From MGBC120314 sp964403785 (GTDB lineage: Bacteria; Bacillota; Clostridia; Lachnospirales; Lachnospiraceae): a DNA stretch of 21,574 bases. Of the stretch, positions 14,503-21,574 are shown one piece after another. Position 1 is the first letter of the stretch; each line of letters begins with the position of its first letter. Both the position numbers and the translations under genes were made by a program. Location of the stretch: contig CAYOHM010000028.1 in assembly GCA_964403785.1 (NCBI GenBank), positions 1-21,574 of the forward strand. Direction: 5' to 3'. The notes beneath the pieces are model-generated. The model had not been told where the DNA came from. It ran no database searches and was given only the letters and a program-made list of their open reading frames with translations.

Positions 14503-16758
14503 TTAATTTGCCCCTGTTAATGTGACTGCGATTGCCTGAACGTTTTTAGGTCCCACCTGCTTGCTCTCTCCGGTAGAGGAATCAACCCATGTGTATGTTA
14601 TGAGAAAATCAACCTCACCTGTGGATACACCATCAACTATTCCGTCAAAATCAATCACAAAGCTTTCTCCCAATGAATTAATATCAATACTGCTCATTAT
14701 CTCCTTTGTATAATCCTGTATATCGGTGCTTTGATGCAATACTGCCTGAGCCTCAATCTTAAGCTCTCCGCCATTATATCCGGGGAGTTCATTATTCTCT
14801 ATGGCATTGCTTGCAGCAGACGTAAACCAGCCCTTCTGCAGTTCAACAGAGCCCTTATATTTAAGATTACTGCTGCCGCTGCTTAATACATACTCAACAA
14901 TGGAACCGCTGGCAAGCACTGTTCCCTCCGGATAACTCTGGGCTACAACGCTTCCCTTTGGCACCGTGGCGCTTGCAACACTTCCTGCATTCTGTGCGAC
15001 AAAGCCCAGCTTATCAAGAGCTTCTCTGGCACTGCTTTCATCAAGTCCGAGAATACGAGGCACCTCTTTCTGTACCTCCTGCTTTCCGCGGCTTACGGTA
15101 ACCGTGACATCCGCGCCCGACATAGTCTTCGTCTGTGCATCCGGCGACGTCTTAATGACAATCCCCTGATCAACCGTACTGCTGTATTCATACTCTACAA
15201 CCGGATTAAATCCGGCAAGCTTTAAGGTTTCTACCGCCATTTCCTCTGTATAATTGACAACATCTACCATATCGATAAGTCCCGCACCGGTACTGACAGT
15301 GCATATGATTTTTGTATTAGCCGCAACACGCGTGCCTTCATCAACGCTCTGTCTTATTACCGTACCCGAAGGAAAAATATCCGAGCTTTCCTTCTCCTCA
15401 CCATATCCGAGGCTGCTCTGATTAAGAAGCTTTTTAGCCTCATCACTGGTATAACCGACAACATAAGGCACAGCAACGCCCTCATCACCTGAAACAGTAA
15501 CAACCTGTGACTGGGACGAGCTCGCTGTAATATTGGTGCCTGGCTTGTTAATGGTTGACATAACTCTTAAAACCACAGCAAATGTCACTGCAACTATAAC
15601 AACCGCTACACCTACTCCAAACCATGTCATTATCTTATCTATCTTATTGCTGTCGCCTGTGTATTCATCCTCAGCATCATCAAGCCCGACATGCTTTTCA
15701 TACTCATCCTCCGAAGCTTCGTCATATTCATCATCATCATCATCATAAATCGTCTGAAGGTCAATGCTGTCCCCTGTTACGCCATAATTGGATCTGGCTG
15801 CTGCCTGTGCATTTATCTGTGCATAGTCAATTCCCGGGGTAGTATTTCTCTTGGCATTTATCTGGCTCATTTCCTCAGGTGTGAACATAACCGTCGGCGA
15901 CGTATCAACCTCCTGCGAAAGTGTCACAAAATTCTCATTCGGAGTGATAAGTGCCCTCTTCAAATCAGCTATAAGCTCTGTTGCAGACTGATACCTTTTC
16001 TCCATTCTCTTCTGTGTACACTTGAGGATAATCTGCTCCACGCTTACCGGTATTGCCGGATTATATACGGTCGGAGGTACCAGATCATTCTGGATATGCA
16101 TAAGCGCAACCGCTACGGTGGAGTCACCATCAAAAGGCACCCTTCCGGTACACATCTCATAGAGCGTTATACCAAACGAGTAAATATCACTGGTCGCATC
16201 ACTGAAGCCGCCCCTTGCCTGCTCGGGCGAAATATAATGCACCGAACCCATAGCCATGGAATTAACCGTATCCGCATTGGTCACTTTGGCAATTCCGAAA
16301 TCCGTAACCTTTACCTTGCCCTCACGGGATATGATAATATTCTGCGGCTTGATGTCCCTATGGATGATATTATGCTTATGTGCAACTTCAATGCCCTGAG
16401 CTATCTGAATTGCAATGCTTACTGCCTCCTTATAGCCAAGCGCACCCTTGTTATCAATATATTGTTTAAGGGTAATTCCCTCAACAAGCTCCATTACAAT
16501 GTAATAAATTCCATTCTCATCGCCTACATCATAAACATTGACGATATTGGCGTGAGCCATTCCAGCCGCGGACTGGGCTTCAATTCTGAACTTATTTATA
16601 AAATTTCTGTCTTCGCTGAATTCACTCTTTAAAACCTTTATAGCAACATATCTGTTTAATTTATGGCATTTTGCCTTATATACATCAGCAGTTCCGCCGC
16701 TTCCTATTTTGCCGAGAATCTCATAGCGATTCCCGATTATTGTGCCGTTTTCCAACAT
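14503..16758 (-). CDS. prkC: PASTA-domain Ser/Thr protein kinase (PrkC/PknB type)
   Basis: This membrane kinase senses muropeptides or cell-wall state in Gram-positive bacteria and phosphorylates cytosolic targets. The kinase domain (about 12-270) has the glycine loop IGSGGTADVYKA, K41 in VAIKVLK, catalytic HRDIKPQN (D135) and DFG (153-155), so it looks active. An acidic linker (339-369) precedes one membrane helix (about 376-400). Outside lie three PASTA domains (roughly 425-490, 493-556 and 563-629). About 120 further residues (630-751) follow the last PASTA and form an extra extracellular domain I cannot assign. The ATG at 16758 follows AAAGGAAG. The paired PP2C phosphatase gene lies just upstream and rsgA, a known PrkC substrate in B. 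subtilis, just downstream. Confidence 0.95.
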   Translation of the reverse strand: MLENGTIIGNRYEILGKIGSGGTADVYKAKCHKLNRYVAIKVLKSEFSEDRNFINKFRIEAQSAAGMAHANIVNVYDVGDENGIYYIVMELVEGITLKQYIDNKGALGYKEAVSIAIQIAQGIEVAHKHNIIHRDIKPQNIIISREGKVKVTDFGIAKVTNADTVNSMAMGSVHYISPEQARGGFSDATSDIYSFGITLYEMCTGRVPFDGDSTVAVALMHIQNDLVPPTVYNPAIPVSVEQIILKCTQKRMEKRYQSATELIADLKRALITPNENFVTLSQEVDTSPTVMFTPEEMSQINAKRNTTPGIDYAQINAQAAARSNYGVTGDSIDLQTIYDDDDDEYDEASEDEYEKHVGLDDAEDEYTGDSNKIDKIMTWFGVGVAVVIVAVTFAVVLRVMSTINKPGTNITASSSQSQVVTVSGDEGVAVPYVVGYTSDEAKKLLNQSSLGYGEEKESSDIFPSGTVIRQSVDEGTRVAANTKIICTVSTGAGLIDMVDVVNYTEEMAVETLKLAGFNPVVEYEYSSTVDQGIVIKTSPDAQTKTMSGADVTVTVSRGKQEVQKEVPRILGLDESSAREALDKLGFVAQNAGSVASATVPKGSVVAQSYPEGTVLASGSIVEYVLSSGSSNLKYKGSVELQKGWFTSAASNAIENNELPGYNGGELKIEAQAVLHQSTDIQDYTKEIMSSIDINSLGESFVIDFDGIVDGVSTGEVDFLITYTWVDSSTGESKQVGPKNVQAIAVTLTGAN
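15728..15745. repeat. Six TCA trinucleotide repeats inside prkC
   Basis: Six tandem TCA units (GAT on the coding strand) encode most of a run of five aspartates in the acidic linker next to the membrane helix of the kinase. Slippage in whole units would only change the number of aspartates and would not shift the frame, so this is unlikely to act as an on/off switch. Confidence 0.6.
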
Positions 16759-16813
16759 AACTTATCTTCCTTTAACTGGTTTGGATTTGATTCTATGCTT
16801 CAATATATGCTAA

Positions 16814-17533
16814 TTATACCTCAATAAGAATAACTCCTATATTATCCTTACCTCCATGATTATTAGCGCTTGCGATTAAACTGTTTACCTTTTCCTCAAG
16901 GGATGCTTTCTGTTTTACAAGTCCCATTATGTCGTCATCTTCTACCATATTAGTCAAGCCATCGGTACACATTAAAATCTGGTCCTTTTCTCCAAGCCGG
17001 ACCTCAAAATAATCTGCCATAACCACCTTCATTGCACCTACCGCACGTGTAATTATGTTCTTATTCTGATTTGTTCTTGCCTCATCTCTATCAAGCTGTC
17101 CCATGCTTACAAGCTCCTCAACCAATGAATGGTCCCTTGTAATCTGGGTTATTTCTCTATTAATAATATAAAGTCTGCTGTCGCCTACGTTTGCGGTATA
17201 TAAAATATTCTCCTTAATACAGGCAACTACCAGGGTTGTCCCCATTCCGTTAAACTCTTGGGATTCCTTGGACTTTCCAAGCACCGCATCATTGGCTCTG
17301 TGAACTGCCTTGCCTATGAGAGTTATGGGGTCGGTTTCATCCATTGATGAAATTACATCCACTATTGTTTCTACCGCAAGCTTTGACGCAAGATCTCCCG
17401 CTTTATGTCCACCCATTCCATCTGCAACAACAAACAGATTAGGTAAATTGCCTACCGGTTCAACCGAGCAGAACACTGTATCCTGATTAACTTTTCGTAC
17501 TCTGCCAACATCCGTGGCGAAACATGCGTTCAT
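16814..17533 (-). CDS. prpC: PP2C-family Ser/Thr protein phosphatase (PrpC/Stp type)
   Basis: This metal-dependent phosphatase reverses phosphorylation by the neighbouring PASTA kinase. The 239-residue soluble protein keeps all main PP2C motifs: VADGMGGHKAGD near 36-47, GTTLV, ANVGDSRLY, TRDHSLVEEL, CTDGLTNMV and GGKDNIGVI close to the end, which provide the metal-binding aspartates. The first in-frame ATG at 17539 touches the GGGAGG site, while the ATG at 17533 is six bases away, so the shorter form is preferred. It starts 15 bases after rlmN stops and ends 55 bases before prkC starts; that gap shows no promoter or terminator I can support. The kinase-phosphatase pair is conserved in Bacillota in this position. 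Confidence 0.95.
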   Translation of the reverse strand: MNACFATDVGRVRKVNQDTVFCSVEPVGNLPNLFVVADGMGGHKAGDLASKLAVETIVDVISSMDETDPITLIGKAVHRANDAVLGKSKESQEFNGMGTTLVVACIKENILYTANVGDSRLYIINREITQITRDHSLVEELVSMGQLDRDEARTNQNKNIITRAVGAMKVVMADYFEVRLGEKDQILMCTDGLTNMVEDDDIMGLVKQKASLEEKVNSLIASANNHGGKDNIGVILIEV

Positions 17534-17548
17534 GTACATCCTCCCAGC

Positions 17549-18610
17549 CTACTGAAATGGTGTGTCCGCCGACTTTTCAATATAGCTTTTCCGAAGCTGC
17601 CCGCAGGCACCATTAATATCCCGTCCCATTTCTCTTCTAATAGTAACATTAATTCCATTTTTTTCAAGTCTATTTTTAAATGCAGCAACCGCATTTGCCG
17701 TGGACTGCCTGTAATCTCTTTCTTTTATCGGATTTACAGGGATAAGATTTACATGACAGTTAAGTCCTGACAGTAAATTGCTAAGCTCCCTTGCATCCTC
17801 ATATGTGTCATTTATTCCTGACACCAGGCTGTACTCAAATGTCAGCCTTCTTCCTGTCATATCAAAATAATGTCTGCACGCCTCAAGCAGCTCGTCAATC
17901 GTATAGACATTTGCAATCGGCATAAGCTGTTTTCTTTTCTCATTGGAGGAGGCATGAAGTGAGATTGCAAGCGTGAGCTGAAATTTATGCTTTGCAAGCT
18001 CATATATTTTCGGAACTATGCCGCAGGTAGAAACCGTTAAATTCCTCTGGCTTATATTTATCCCATTCTTATCTGTAAGCAATTCAATAAATTTTATGAG
18101 GTTATCATAATTATCCATCGGCTCTCCGGAGCCCATAACAACTACATTTGACACACGCTCATTTGTATGTCTCTCAATTGCATATATCTGCTCAAGTATC
18201 TCTGATGCCGTAAGATTCCGTGAAAGACCGTTAAGTGTGGACGCACAGAATCTGCAGCCCATTCTGCAACCTGCCTGCGAGGAAACACATACGGAATTGC
18301 CATGCTTGTAGCGCATAAACACACTTTCAATAACATTGCCGTCATTAAGTCCGAATAAATATTTTCTTGTTCCGTCCAGCTTTGAAATCAACACATCAAG
18401 AGGTTTAAGAACAGTATATGTCGTTTTCTCGTTTAATTTTGATTTCAATGATGCAGGAATATTGGTCATCTCATCAATACTCTCAACCCTCTTTACATGC
18501 ATCCATTCATAAAGCTGTGCCGCGCGGAATTTGGGCTCTCCTTCACAGTTTACCCACTCCTTGAGTTCATCCAAATTAAGACTTTTTATGTCCGTTTTAA
18601 GATTATCCAT
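17549..18610 (-). CDS. rlmN: Dual-specificity 23S rRNA A2503 / tRNA A37 C2-methyltransferase
   Basis: RlmN is a radical-SAM enzyme that methylates C2 of A2503 in 23S rRNA, and of A37 in some tRNAs. The cluster motif CRMGCRFC supplies C115, C119 and C122 (CxxxCxxC). C336 in NGACGQL is the cysteine that carries the methyl group. GSGEPMDNYDN and the N-terminal FRAAQLYEWM are typical. From the preferred start it is 353 residues, the family's usual length. The frame extends 43 codons further back, overlapping rsmB, but that extension matches no RlmN sequence I know. The ATG at 18610 has only a modest GGTGA site about four bases away and lies 19 bases after rsmB stops. Confidence 0.95.
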   Translation of the reverse strand: MDNLKTDIKSLNLDELKEWVNCEGEPKFRAAQLYEWMHVKRVESIDEMTNIPASLKSKLNEKTTYTVLKPLDVLISKLDGTRKYLFGLNDGNVIESVFMRYKHGNSVCVSSQAGCRMGCRFCASTLNGLSRNLTASEILEQIYAIERHTNERVSNVVVMGSGEPMDNYDNLIKFIELLTDKNGINISQRNLTVSTCGIVPKIYELAKHKFQLTLAISLHASSNEKRKQLMPIANVYTIDELLEACRHYFDMTGRRLTFEYSLVSGINDTYEDARELSNLLSGLNCHVNLIPVNPIKERDYRQSTANAVAAFKNRLEKNGINVTIRREMGRDINGACGQLRKSYIEKSADTPFQ

Positions 18611-18629
18611 CACTTCACCATTACCAGTA

Positions 18630-20033
18630 TTATAATTTTCTAAACCTTGAAATAAAAAATCCGTCAGTGCTGCAGTTATCCTTTCCGGTAATTCCCGGGA
18701 GGAGCTGTATATAACCTTTTGCTGCAGTACACCGTGCATCTGCTGACTCCAAAAACGCCTTCGGGATGCAATGAGTTATATCAACGGGCTCCAATCCGAG
18801 ATTTTCCTGTATCCATTTGACATTTTCTTCATTTTCCAGTTTGTTTATGGTACAGGTTGAGAAAATAAACGTCCCGCCCTTTTTTACATAAGCGGATGAA
18901 ATCCTGAGAATTTCTTTTTGAAGCTTGGCAAGCTCCTTTTGTTTTTCAGGCGTCATCTTGTATTTTATGTCAGCCTTTCTTGCGATAATCCCAAGTCCAG
19001 AGCAGGGTGCGTCACAAAGCACAATGTCAGCACTGGAAATATCCTCATCACACTGTTCCAGTGCATCCCTTACCTCGCAGCTAAGATTTGAAAGACCCAT
19101 TCTTGCAAAGGTATCCTGCATTGCAGACACCTTATTCTCCGATATATCCCTAGCAGTCACACTTCCCTTGTTATTCAGGGCTATTGCCATATGAATACTC
19201 TTACCGCCGGGTGCTGCGCACACGTCAATAACATTATCTGTCGCTTTAGGCTCAGCAGCGTAAGTTACGAGCATGGAGCTTAAATCCTGAACATTTATCA
19301 TACCCTTCTCAAAGGCTGTAAGCCTGCCAATGTAATCATAATCTGAAATTTCAAGGGCGTTCTGAACGCAATCGCACCTTTTTACTGTTACATTGTCATT
19401 TTCCAATTCCTTTATTATATCGTCCATATCATAGAGTGCTGTATTGCACTGCACGTACGTCGGGCGCTCTTTTTCCATTGCATTTAACATTATCTGCACT
19501 TTTTCCGGACCATATGCAGCTTCTAACTGTTCTATAATCCACTCAGGCATGGAAAAGCAGACGGACATTGCTTTTTCCCTTGAAGCCTTCTCACAAAGTT
19601 CTTCAAAAAACGCATCCGTGTTCAGGTATTTGCATTTATTTCTGGCGATATTCCTAAGCACACCATTCACAAAACCCTTGAGCTCTCCAAAGCTTCTTTT
19701 TGCAGCTATCTTTACAGCCTCATTTATAGCTGCGCTGTCCGGCACCTTGTCCATAAATAATATCTGGTAAACCGACATTCTCAGCAAATTTCTGATAAGG
19801 GGCTTCATTTTGGCCACAGGGACCTTAGAAAATGAATCAATTACATAGTCGATATAAATCTGTTTTTCTATTGTTCCCTGCGCAAGTCTGGTAATGAACG
19901 AACGGTCATTCTTCTCAAGATACTGGTATTTACCGAGAGCACCCGCAAGAACAATATGACTGTATTCACCCTGCTCGCATACTGCAATCAGCACATCAAG
20001 CACGACTGCACGCAAATTTACTGTTTCTGACAT
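18630..20033 (-). CDS. rsmB: 16S rRNA (cytosine-967-C5)-methyltransferase
   Basis: RsmB methylates C967 of 16S rRNA. The 467-residue protein has an N-terminal NusB-like RNA-binding domain (about 5-135), a linker, and a Rossmann methyltransferase domain (about 240-465). The SAM loop is DVCAAPGGKS (270-279). Two catalytic cysteines are present: C344 in DAPCSGLGI and C394 in FSTCTINKLENE. The final STDGFFISRF is typical. The ATG at 20033 follows GGAG by seven bases. It overlaps the end of fmt by 16 bases, which suggests coupled translation. The order fmt-rsmB-rlmN is that of the Bacillus subtilis cluster. Confidence 0.96.
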   Translation of the reverse strand: MSETVNLRAVVLDVLIAVCEQGEYSHIVLAGALGKYQYLEKNDRSFITRLAQGTIEKQIYIDYVIDSFSKVPVAKMKPLIRNLLRMSVYQILFMDKVPDSAAINEAVKIAAKRSFGELKGFVNGVLRNIARNKCKYLNTDAFFEELCEKASREKAMSVCFSMPEWIIEQLEAAYGPEKVQIMLNAMEKERPTYVQCNTALYDMDDIIKELENDNVTVKRCDCVQNALEISDYDYIGRLTAFEKGMINVQDLSSMLVTYAAEPKATDNVIDVCAAPGGKSIHMAIALNNKGSVTARDISENKVSAMQDTFARMGLSNLSCEVRDALEQCDEDISSADIVLCDAPCSGLGIIARKADIKYKMTPEKQKELAKLQKEILRISSAYVKKGGTFIFSTCTINKLENEENVKWIQENLGLEPVDITHCIPKAFLESADARCTAAKGYIQLLPGITGKDNCSTDGFFISRFRKL

Positions 20034-20959
20034 AATATTTCTCCAACCGTAACCTTTGTTCCAAGAAGAAAGGCATCACAGCCCATACGCTTTTTACCCT
20101 CGAGCTGAACCTCCCTGACTGCCAAAGCACCTCTGCCGCATTTTACCGTAAAATCGTTCTTTGATACTGCGACTATCTCACCGTATGCCGCATCAGGATA
20201 TTCCTTATCAATTACATCTGCATCCCAGATTTTCATTGTCTTATCTTTGTAGCAGGTGTAGGCGCTCGGCCATGGATTTAAGCCTCTTATAAGACATTCT
20301 ATTTTGTCAGCCTCCATTGAAAAATCTATATTTCCTATTGATTTATCCAGCATTTTGGCATGTGTTGCGGCAGAAGAATCCTGTGGTGTTCTTGTAACCG
20401 TGCCCTTTTCAATTCCTTCGAGTGTCTTAACAATAAGCTTTGCTCCGTCCTCACTTAATTTATCAAACAAGCTTCCGCCTGTTTCCTTACTGTCAAGCTG
20501 CCTTACGGACTTCATAAGAATATCTCCGGTGTCAACTCCGACATCCATAAGCATTGTAGTAACGCCGCTTTCCTTCTGTCCATCAATAACCGCCCACTGA
20601 ATCGGTGCAGCGCCGCGGTACTTAGGAAGGAGGGAGGCATGTACATTTATACAGCCGTACTTAGGGATATCCAGCAGCTCCTTGGATAAAATCTGCCCAA
20701 ATGCCACTACAACAATCGCCTCCGGATTTATTTTTCTTATTATATCGATAAATTCAGGATTTTTCGCCTTTAAAGGCTGATAAACGGTAAGTCCCAGTGA
20801 TATGGCAAGCTCCTTCACAGGAGGCATTGCAAGCTCTTTTCCTCTTCCCTTAGGCTTATCCGGCTGTGTCACAACCGCTGCTATCTCATGCCCTGCCTTA
20901 TAAAGTTCCTTCAAACAGCCAACCGCAAAATCCGGCGTTCCCATAAATACTATTTTCAA
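20018..20959 (-). CDS. fmt: Methionyl-tRNA formyltransferase
   Basis: Fmt formylates initiator Met-tRNA using 10-formyl-tetrahydrofolate. The 313-residue protein begins (M)KIVFMGTPDFAV and carries TQPDKPKGRGKELAMPPV, INVHASLLPKYRGAAPIQW with catalytic N105 and H107, and D143 in VDTGDIL; a C-terminal tRNA-binding OB-like domain follows. The start codon is TTG at 20957-20959, two bases after def stops. The next in-frame ATG would remove the first beta strand of the Rossmann fold, so TTG is convincing. The end overlaps rsmB by 16 bases. The product acts opposite to the adjacent deformylase, a classic pairing. Confidence 0.97.
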   Translation of the reverse strand: MKIVFMGTPDFAVGCLKELYKAGHEIAAVVTQPDKPKGRGKELAMPPVKELAISLGLTVYQPLKAKNPEFIDIIRKINPEAIVVVAFGQILSKELLDIPKYGCINVHASLLPKYRGAAPIQWAVIDGQKESGVTTMLMDVGVDTGDILMKSVRQLDSKETGGSLFDKLSEDGAKLIVKTLEGIEKGTVTRTPQDSSAATHAKMLDKSIGNIDFSMEADKIECLIRGLNPWPSAYTCYKDKTMKIWDADVIDKEYPDAAYGEIVAVSKNDFTVKCGRGALAVREVQLEGKKRMGCDAFLLGTKVTVGEILCQKQ

Positions 20960-20961
20960 TA

Positions 20962-21438
20962 TTAATCATCCTCTCCTGAAGCTGTATCAAGCAAATCACC
21001 TTCAACAAAATCAACATACATTTTGCCTTCAAGGTGGTCGATTTCATGGCAAAGTGCCCTTGCCAGCAGTTCTTCGCCTTCAACCACTATATTGTTCATA
21101 TTAATATCCTGTGCTTTTACCTTTACATAATTAGGTCTTGTAACAATTCCCGCTTTGCCCGGAACACTAAGACAGCCCTCCTGTCCGGTCTGGCTGCCAT
21201 CCGTTTCAACAATTTCAGGATTAATCAGCGTCAACGGATGCTCATCACCTATATCAATAACCACGATTTTCTTCAATATTCCCACCTGAGGTGCTGCAAG
21301 TCCGACACCCTCCGCATCATACATTGTCTCATACATATCATATATCAAATCCTTTATCTTAGGAGTCATTTCAACAACCTCCCTGGATTTCTTGCGAAGT
21401 ACCTCATCACCTAATTTTCTGATATTTCTAAGTGCCAT
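20962..21438 (-). CDS. def: Peptide deformylase
   Basis: Def removes the formyl group from the N-terminal methionine of new proteins using a metal ion. The 158-residue protein has the three family motifs: GVGLAAPQVG (44-53), EGCLSVPG with the metal-binding C89, and HEIDHLEG with H131, E132 and H135. An upstream TTG at 21453 overlaps the ribosome binding site itself, whereas the ATG at 21438 has GGAGG eight bases away, so the shorter form beginning MALRNIRKLGDEVL is preferred. It leads the translation-related operon; in Bacillus subtilis priA would lie immediately upstream, beyond this window. Confidence 0.97.
   Translation of the reverse strand: MALRNIRKLGDEVLRKKSREVVEMTPKIKDLIYDMYETMYDAEGVGLAAPQVGILKKIVVIDIGDEHPLTLINPEIVETDGSQTGQEGCLSVPGKAGIVTRPNYVKVKAQDINMNNIVVEGEELLARALCHEIDHLEGKMYVDFVEGDLLDTASGEDD
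20970..20977 (-). promoter_or_regulatory. Ribosome binding site for the TTG start of fmt
   Basis: On the minus strand AGGAGAGG (20970-20977) lies inside the last codons of def; its GAGG part is 10 bases before the TTG of fmt. An ATG just after it is out of frame with fmt and reads through the def stop region, so it does not compete as a plausible start for a known protein. The placement suggests fmt translation depends on ribosomes finishing def. Confidence 0.6.
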
Positions 21439-21512
21439 TCTTATTTCCTCCAAATCTTGTAAATTTAAATAGCCGATTGCGAAACTAAGGCAGGTGCAGG
21501 CATATAGGTGCG

Positions 21513-21518
21513 ATTATA
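21513..21518 (-). promoter_or_regulatory. Possible -10 box upstream of def
   Basis: A perfect TATAAT stands on the minus strand about 75 bases before the def start. I see no convincing -35 box at 16-18 bases from it and no TG extension. It may be the promoter of the def operon or a chance match. If used, transcripts would begin near 21506 and would lack the hairpin at 21536-21573. Confidence 0.3.
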
Positions 21519-21535
21519 CGGCAATTGTTCGCCGC

Positions 21536-21573
21536 CGGTACTTAGGCAGCGTATTTTGCTGCCTTATGTACCG
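21536..21573. other. Imperfect inverted repeat (stem-loop) in the intergenic DNA before def
   Basis: Two arms of about 15 bases pair as CGGTAC and AGGCAGC blocks split by a small internal mismatch, around a GTATTTT loop. On the minus strand no T-run follows, so it is not a standard terminator for leftward transcription. On the plus strand the sequence ends before this can be judged. A third copy of one arm (TAAGGCAG at 21486-21493 on the plus strand) could pair with the same left arm. Confidence 0.6.
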
Positions 21574-21574
21574 C

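Noticed and set aside
15728..15745. The TCA repeat as a phase-variation switch.
   Set aside because: The unit is three bases, so slippage keeps the reading frame; six copies is also short.
15691..16632. A plus-strand open frame of 313 codons.
   Set aside because: It lies wholly antisense to the kinase domain of prkC, whose motifs are unmistakable. It has no recognisable domain, and its composition is that of a mirrored coding frame.
21536..21573. The stem-loop as an intrinsic terminator for leftward transcription.
   Set aside because: No run of T follows the stem on the minus strand. A plus-strand terminator cannot be judged because the window ends.

Overview
The window reads as ordinary chromosome from a moderately AT-rich Gram-positive anaerobe of the Clostridia, most likely a Lachnospiraceae member. 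Three things point there. The order def-fmt-rsmB-rlmN-PP2C-prkC-rsgA-rpe at the right matches the Bacillus subtilis def-to-rpe cluster. An IscU/NifU-like protein sits beside a GGGtGRT-family protein at the left. Nearly every gene has an AGGAGG-type ribosome binding site. The genus cannot be fixed from the sequence alone. All 17 genes lie on the minus strand, so transcription runs from right to left. No gene-free stretch exceeds about 140 bases.

Right block (21438 down to 12969): peptide deformylase, Met-tRNA formyltransferase, two rRNA methyltransferases (RsmB, RlmN), a PP2C phosphatase and its PASTA kinase, the ribosome-assembly GTPase RsgA, and ribulose-phosphate 3-epimerase. Genes overlap or sit within 60 bases of each other and form one operon for translation start, ribosome maturation and kinase signalling. 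The intergenic DNA before def holds a strong imperfect hairpin and an isolated TATAAT box.

Middle block (12875 down to 1420): galM has its own extended -10 promoter. It is followed by yfbR (5'-deoxynucleotidase), a PAS-GGDEF-EAL protein, an archaeal-type ATPase with a decayed nuclease-like tail, topoisomerase III, a PAS-GGDEF protein, glmS, and a GlmU-tail-like hexapeptide acyltransferase. No gap between these eight genes exceeds 20 bases, so they look like one operon of about 11.5 kb. The two cyclic-di-GMP proteins look opposed: one keeps an intact GGDEF motif (synthase), the other has a decayed GGDEF and an intact EAL (phosphodiesterase). They flank the ATPase and topoisomerase genes. glmS sits inside this operon with almost no leader, leaving no room for the usual glmS ribozyme.

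Left block (1320 down to the window edge): an extended -10 promoter drives the IscU/NifU-like scaffold protein and the GGGtGRT protein, which is cut by the window edge.

I saw no tRNA, rRNA, CRISPR array, insertion sequence, prophage gene or obvious intrinsic terminator. Several starts were moved downstream of the longest open frame because a good ribosome binding site or promoter decides them; these are noted per gene. The least explained parts are the cyclic-di-GMP/ATPase/topoisomerase group, the ATPase with altered nuclease residues, and the scaffold/GGGtGRT pair.
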